Assembly: GCA_002478045.1 (NCBI GenBank)
Contig: DLLT01000033.1
Location: 10,446 to 18,358, forward strand
Reading direction: 5' to 3'
Origin: Porphyromonadaceae bacterium UBA7555
GTDB lineage: Bacteria > Bacteroidota > Bacteroidia > Bacteroidales > Muribaculaceae
Length of the DNA: 7,913 nucleotides
Under the pieces are notes generated by a model. That model worked only from the letters and a program-made list of their open reading frames with translations. It had not been told where the DNA came from and did not search any database. The position numbers were made by a program, and so were the translations under genes. How positions within the stretch are numbered: position 1 is the stretch's first letter; the number at the start of each line of letters is the position of its first letter. Of this stretch, positions 6,565-7,913 are shown piece after piece.

Positions 6565-7878
6565 ATGAAACGCCCGAGCATACATGCATCCACCGCCGTC
6601 ATAGCCGCCCTAATCGCGGCCATAGCCGTAGCGGTATGTATACGTATGTATGCACATTACCCCGCGGGCGACGAATTGCGCTATTTCTATTGCTTTGACA
6701 ATGCACAAGGGCGCGATTATTTTGCCTTTGCCACTATGCGTCCCGTCGAGGGACCGGGCGACATCGTCCGGTCGATGGGCTACCATTATGTCGGCGTCAA
6801 CGGCCGCATACTCATTCACGGCTTCGAGATGGCCATATCGACCTTGGCCGGGCCCGAATGGTTCTATCCACTGAATATGGCGGTGCTTGTACTGGCAGTC
6901 ATCGGCTGCGGACGCCTATGCGGACGCCGCCTCAGGCTCAACGTGCTGTGGTGGGCCGTAGTGGTGACGCTGTGGCTGCACGCCTTCCCGGATCCGAACA
7001 GGCTGTGGCTGTCCATCAATCTCGCGCCCAATTACTTGTGGCCATCGCTGGGCGTTATGGCACTGCTGTGGTCCATATACGGGCGGCGCCGGGCGTGGCT
7101 GCAATGCACCTTGGCATTCCTTGTCGGGGCATCCAACGAGGGTTTTGCACTTCCCCTTTGCGGAGCTCTGTGGTGCGTAGCACTATGGGGCGGCGAAGAC
7201 CGCCGTCCGCCGCTGGCGACAATGATAGCCTTGTCTGTCGGATGTCTTGTGCTGACTTGGGCGCCGGGCAATTGGCAGCGCATGGCCGTCAACGATGCCT
7301 CCGGCTCGGGACTCCTTACGGGACTTGAAATGCTGGGACGCCTGCCGGCGCTGTGGTTCTTCGCAATTATGGCCGTGACCACGGCCGTGCGCAGCGGCTT
7401 CCGCGGACTGTGGCGCGCCCTCGGCACAATGCCCGTCATATCAATAGCTTTGGCCTTGGCTCTGCTGATGTCGATAGCCGTACACACCGGCCAACGGTCG
7501 CTCACCCCGGTAGCGTTGTTTGCGGTGATGGCCGGATTGCGATTGCTCGAACCGACAATGCCTACCCGCAACACCCGAAGCACGCGCCTGGCCGCCATCG
7601 TCTTACTGGCCGTAGTGACGGCTCATCAAGCATGGGCCACCGTCGAGCATGTACGCCGATACGAACAAATAGGCGATGTCATCGAATGTGCACGCCTCGC
7701 TCAACGCAGCAAAGCGCCCGCACCCACAAAAACCATTCGCATACATTACAATTGGACCGAGCCGCCGCGCCTGCTACGCCGATATGTGTACGACCAGCCG
7801 CCCACGCGCTTTGGCACCGAATACCAATGGCGTCTCCAAGGACGATATTACGCCGGAATTCAGATATATACGTATTAG
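6565..7878 (+). CDS. Multi-pass membrane protein, DUF6056 family (possible GT-C type glycosyltransferase)
   Basis: The 437-residue protein has an N-terminal helix (about 10-27) followed by 'GDELRY' (35-40), then a loop with 'YVGVNGR' (75-81), several further helices between about 85 and 375, and a soluble C-terminal tail of about 60 residues rich in Arg and Tyr. Conserved-looking motifs 'NYLWP' (156-160), 'GASNEGF' (E192) and 'APGNW' (233-237) fit my memory of DUF6056 proteins, which resemble polytopic GT-C glycosyltransferases that use lipid-linked sugars. An acidic pair right after the first helix is also typical of GT-C enzymes. The activity and substrate are inference. The frame is intact and ends in TAG at 7876-7878, which is also the first unit of the downstream repeat. 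It is probably cotranscribed with the DUF1573 gene 7 bases upstream. Confidence 0.75.
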   Translation: MKRPSIHASTAVIAALIAAIAVAVCIRMYAHYPAGDELRYFYCFDNAQGRDYFAFATMRPVEGPGDIVRSMGYHYVGVNGRILIHGFEMAISTLAGPEWFYPLNMAVLVLAVIGCGRLCGRRLRLNVLWWAVVVTLWLHAFPDPNRLWLSINLAPNYLWPSLGVMALLWSIYGRRRAWLQCTLAFLVGASNEGFALPLCGALWCVALWGGEDRRPPLATMIALSVGCLVLTWAPGNWQRMAVNDASGSGLLTGLEMLGRLPALWFFAIMAVTTAVRSGFRGLWRALGTMPVISIALALALLMSIAVHTGQRSLTPVALFAVMAGLRLLEPTMPTRNTRSTRLAAIVLLAVVTAHQAWATVEHVRRYEQIGDVIECARLAQRSKAPAPTKTIRIHYNWTEPPRLLRRYVYDQPPTRFGTEYQWRLQGRYYAGIQIYTY

Positions 7879-7913
7879 GTTTTAGTGGTTAGGTATTAGG
7901 GCTTAGGTTTTAG
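7875..7913 (+). repeat. Degenerate heptamer array, consensus TTAGGNN, truncated by window end
   Basis: TTAG occurs at 7875, 7882, 7889, 7896, 7903 and 7910, exactly 7 bases apart, giving five full heptamers and the start of a sixth. Units vary in the last three bases (for example TTAGGTT, TTAGGTA, TTAGGGC); the second unit is TTAGTGG. The 11-mer TTAGGTTTTAG occurs at both ends (7875-7885 and 7903-7913). The array begins at the stop codon of the DUF6056 gene and is not explained by any coding frame. It extends past the window, so its full length is unknown. Confidence 0.85.

Larger units (their letters stand above)
1830..7878 (+). other. Predicted operon: aroA - CCGxHxxC protein - metal permease - cysM - DUF1573 - DUF6056
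   Basis: Six genes on one strand have gaps of 15, 4, -4, 21 and 7 bases. There is no hairpin followed by a T run in any gap, and there is no room for a normal promoter between them. A single transcript starting in the gap after rho, or readthrough from rho, is the simplest reading. Internal promoters within coding regions cannot be excluded. Confidence 0.65.

Noticed and set aside
7032..7598. 188-codon open frame on the minus strand opposite the DUF6056 gene
   Set aside because: Antisense shadow, no membrane or domain pattern of its own.
7875..7913. CRISPR array or true telomere
   Set aside because: Units are 7 bases without spacers, and bacterial circular chromosomes do not use such telomeres; the resemblance to eukaryotic telomere repeats is superficial.

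Overview
The window is chromosomal DNA from a GC-rich member of the Bacteroidales, quite possibly Muribaculaceae. The evidence is a Rho factor with the long low-complexity N-terminal insertion typical of Bacteroidota, an AroA with the 'DWSAASYWY' type substrate loop that I associate with this phylum, a DUF1573 periplasmic protein, a DUF6056 membrane protein, and start sites without convincing Shine-Dalgarno sequences. The placement in a family is a judgement from gene content and sequence style, not from a search.

Layout, all on the + strand. Positions 1-1739 hold the 3' part of rho, cut by the window edge. A 90-base gap follows, with no clear terminator. From 1830 to 7878 six genes are packed tightly: aroA (EPSP synthase), a 152-residue single-pass membrane protein with a Cys-Cys-Gly-x-His-x-x-Cys motif, a metal ABC transporter permease of the ZnuB/ABC-3 family, a CysM-type cysteine synthase, an exported DUF1573 protein, and a multi-pass DUF6056 protein. 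The gaps are 15, 4, -4 (ATGA overlap), 21 and 7 bases, so the run is probably one transcription unit, with translational coupling of the permease and cysteine synthase genes. No RNA gene, IS element, CRISPR array or prophage sequence was seen.

How the genes might work together. Rho (transcription termination), AroA (aromatic amino acid synthesis) and the cysteine synthase are housekeeping enzymes. The most suggestive pairing is the small CCGxHxxC protein directly before the metal permease, followed by a cysteine biosynthetic enzyme: all three touch thiol or metal chemistry, but a functional link is inference. The last two genes encode an exported protein and a polytopic protein that resembles envelope glycosyltransferases.

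The window ends in an unusual element. Beginning at the stop codon of the last gene, TTAG recurs six times at exactly 7-base spacing (7875, 7882, 7889, 7896, 7903, 7910) and runs off the edge. Because 7 is not a multiple of 3, this array carries stop codons in all six reading frames. This and the Cys-rich membrane protein are the best candidates for something undescribed; the rest of the window is ordinary core genome.
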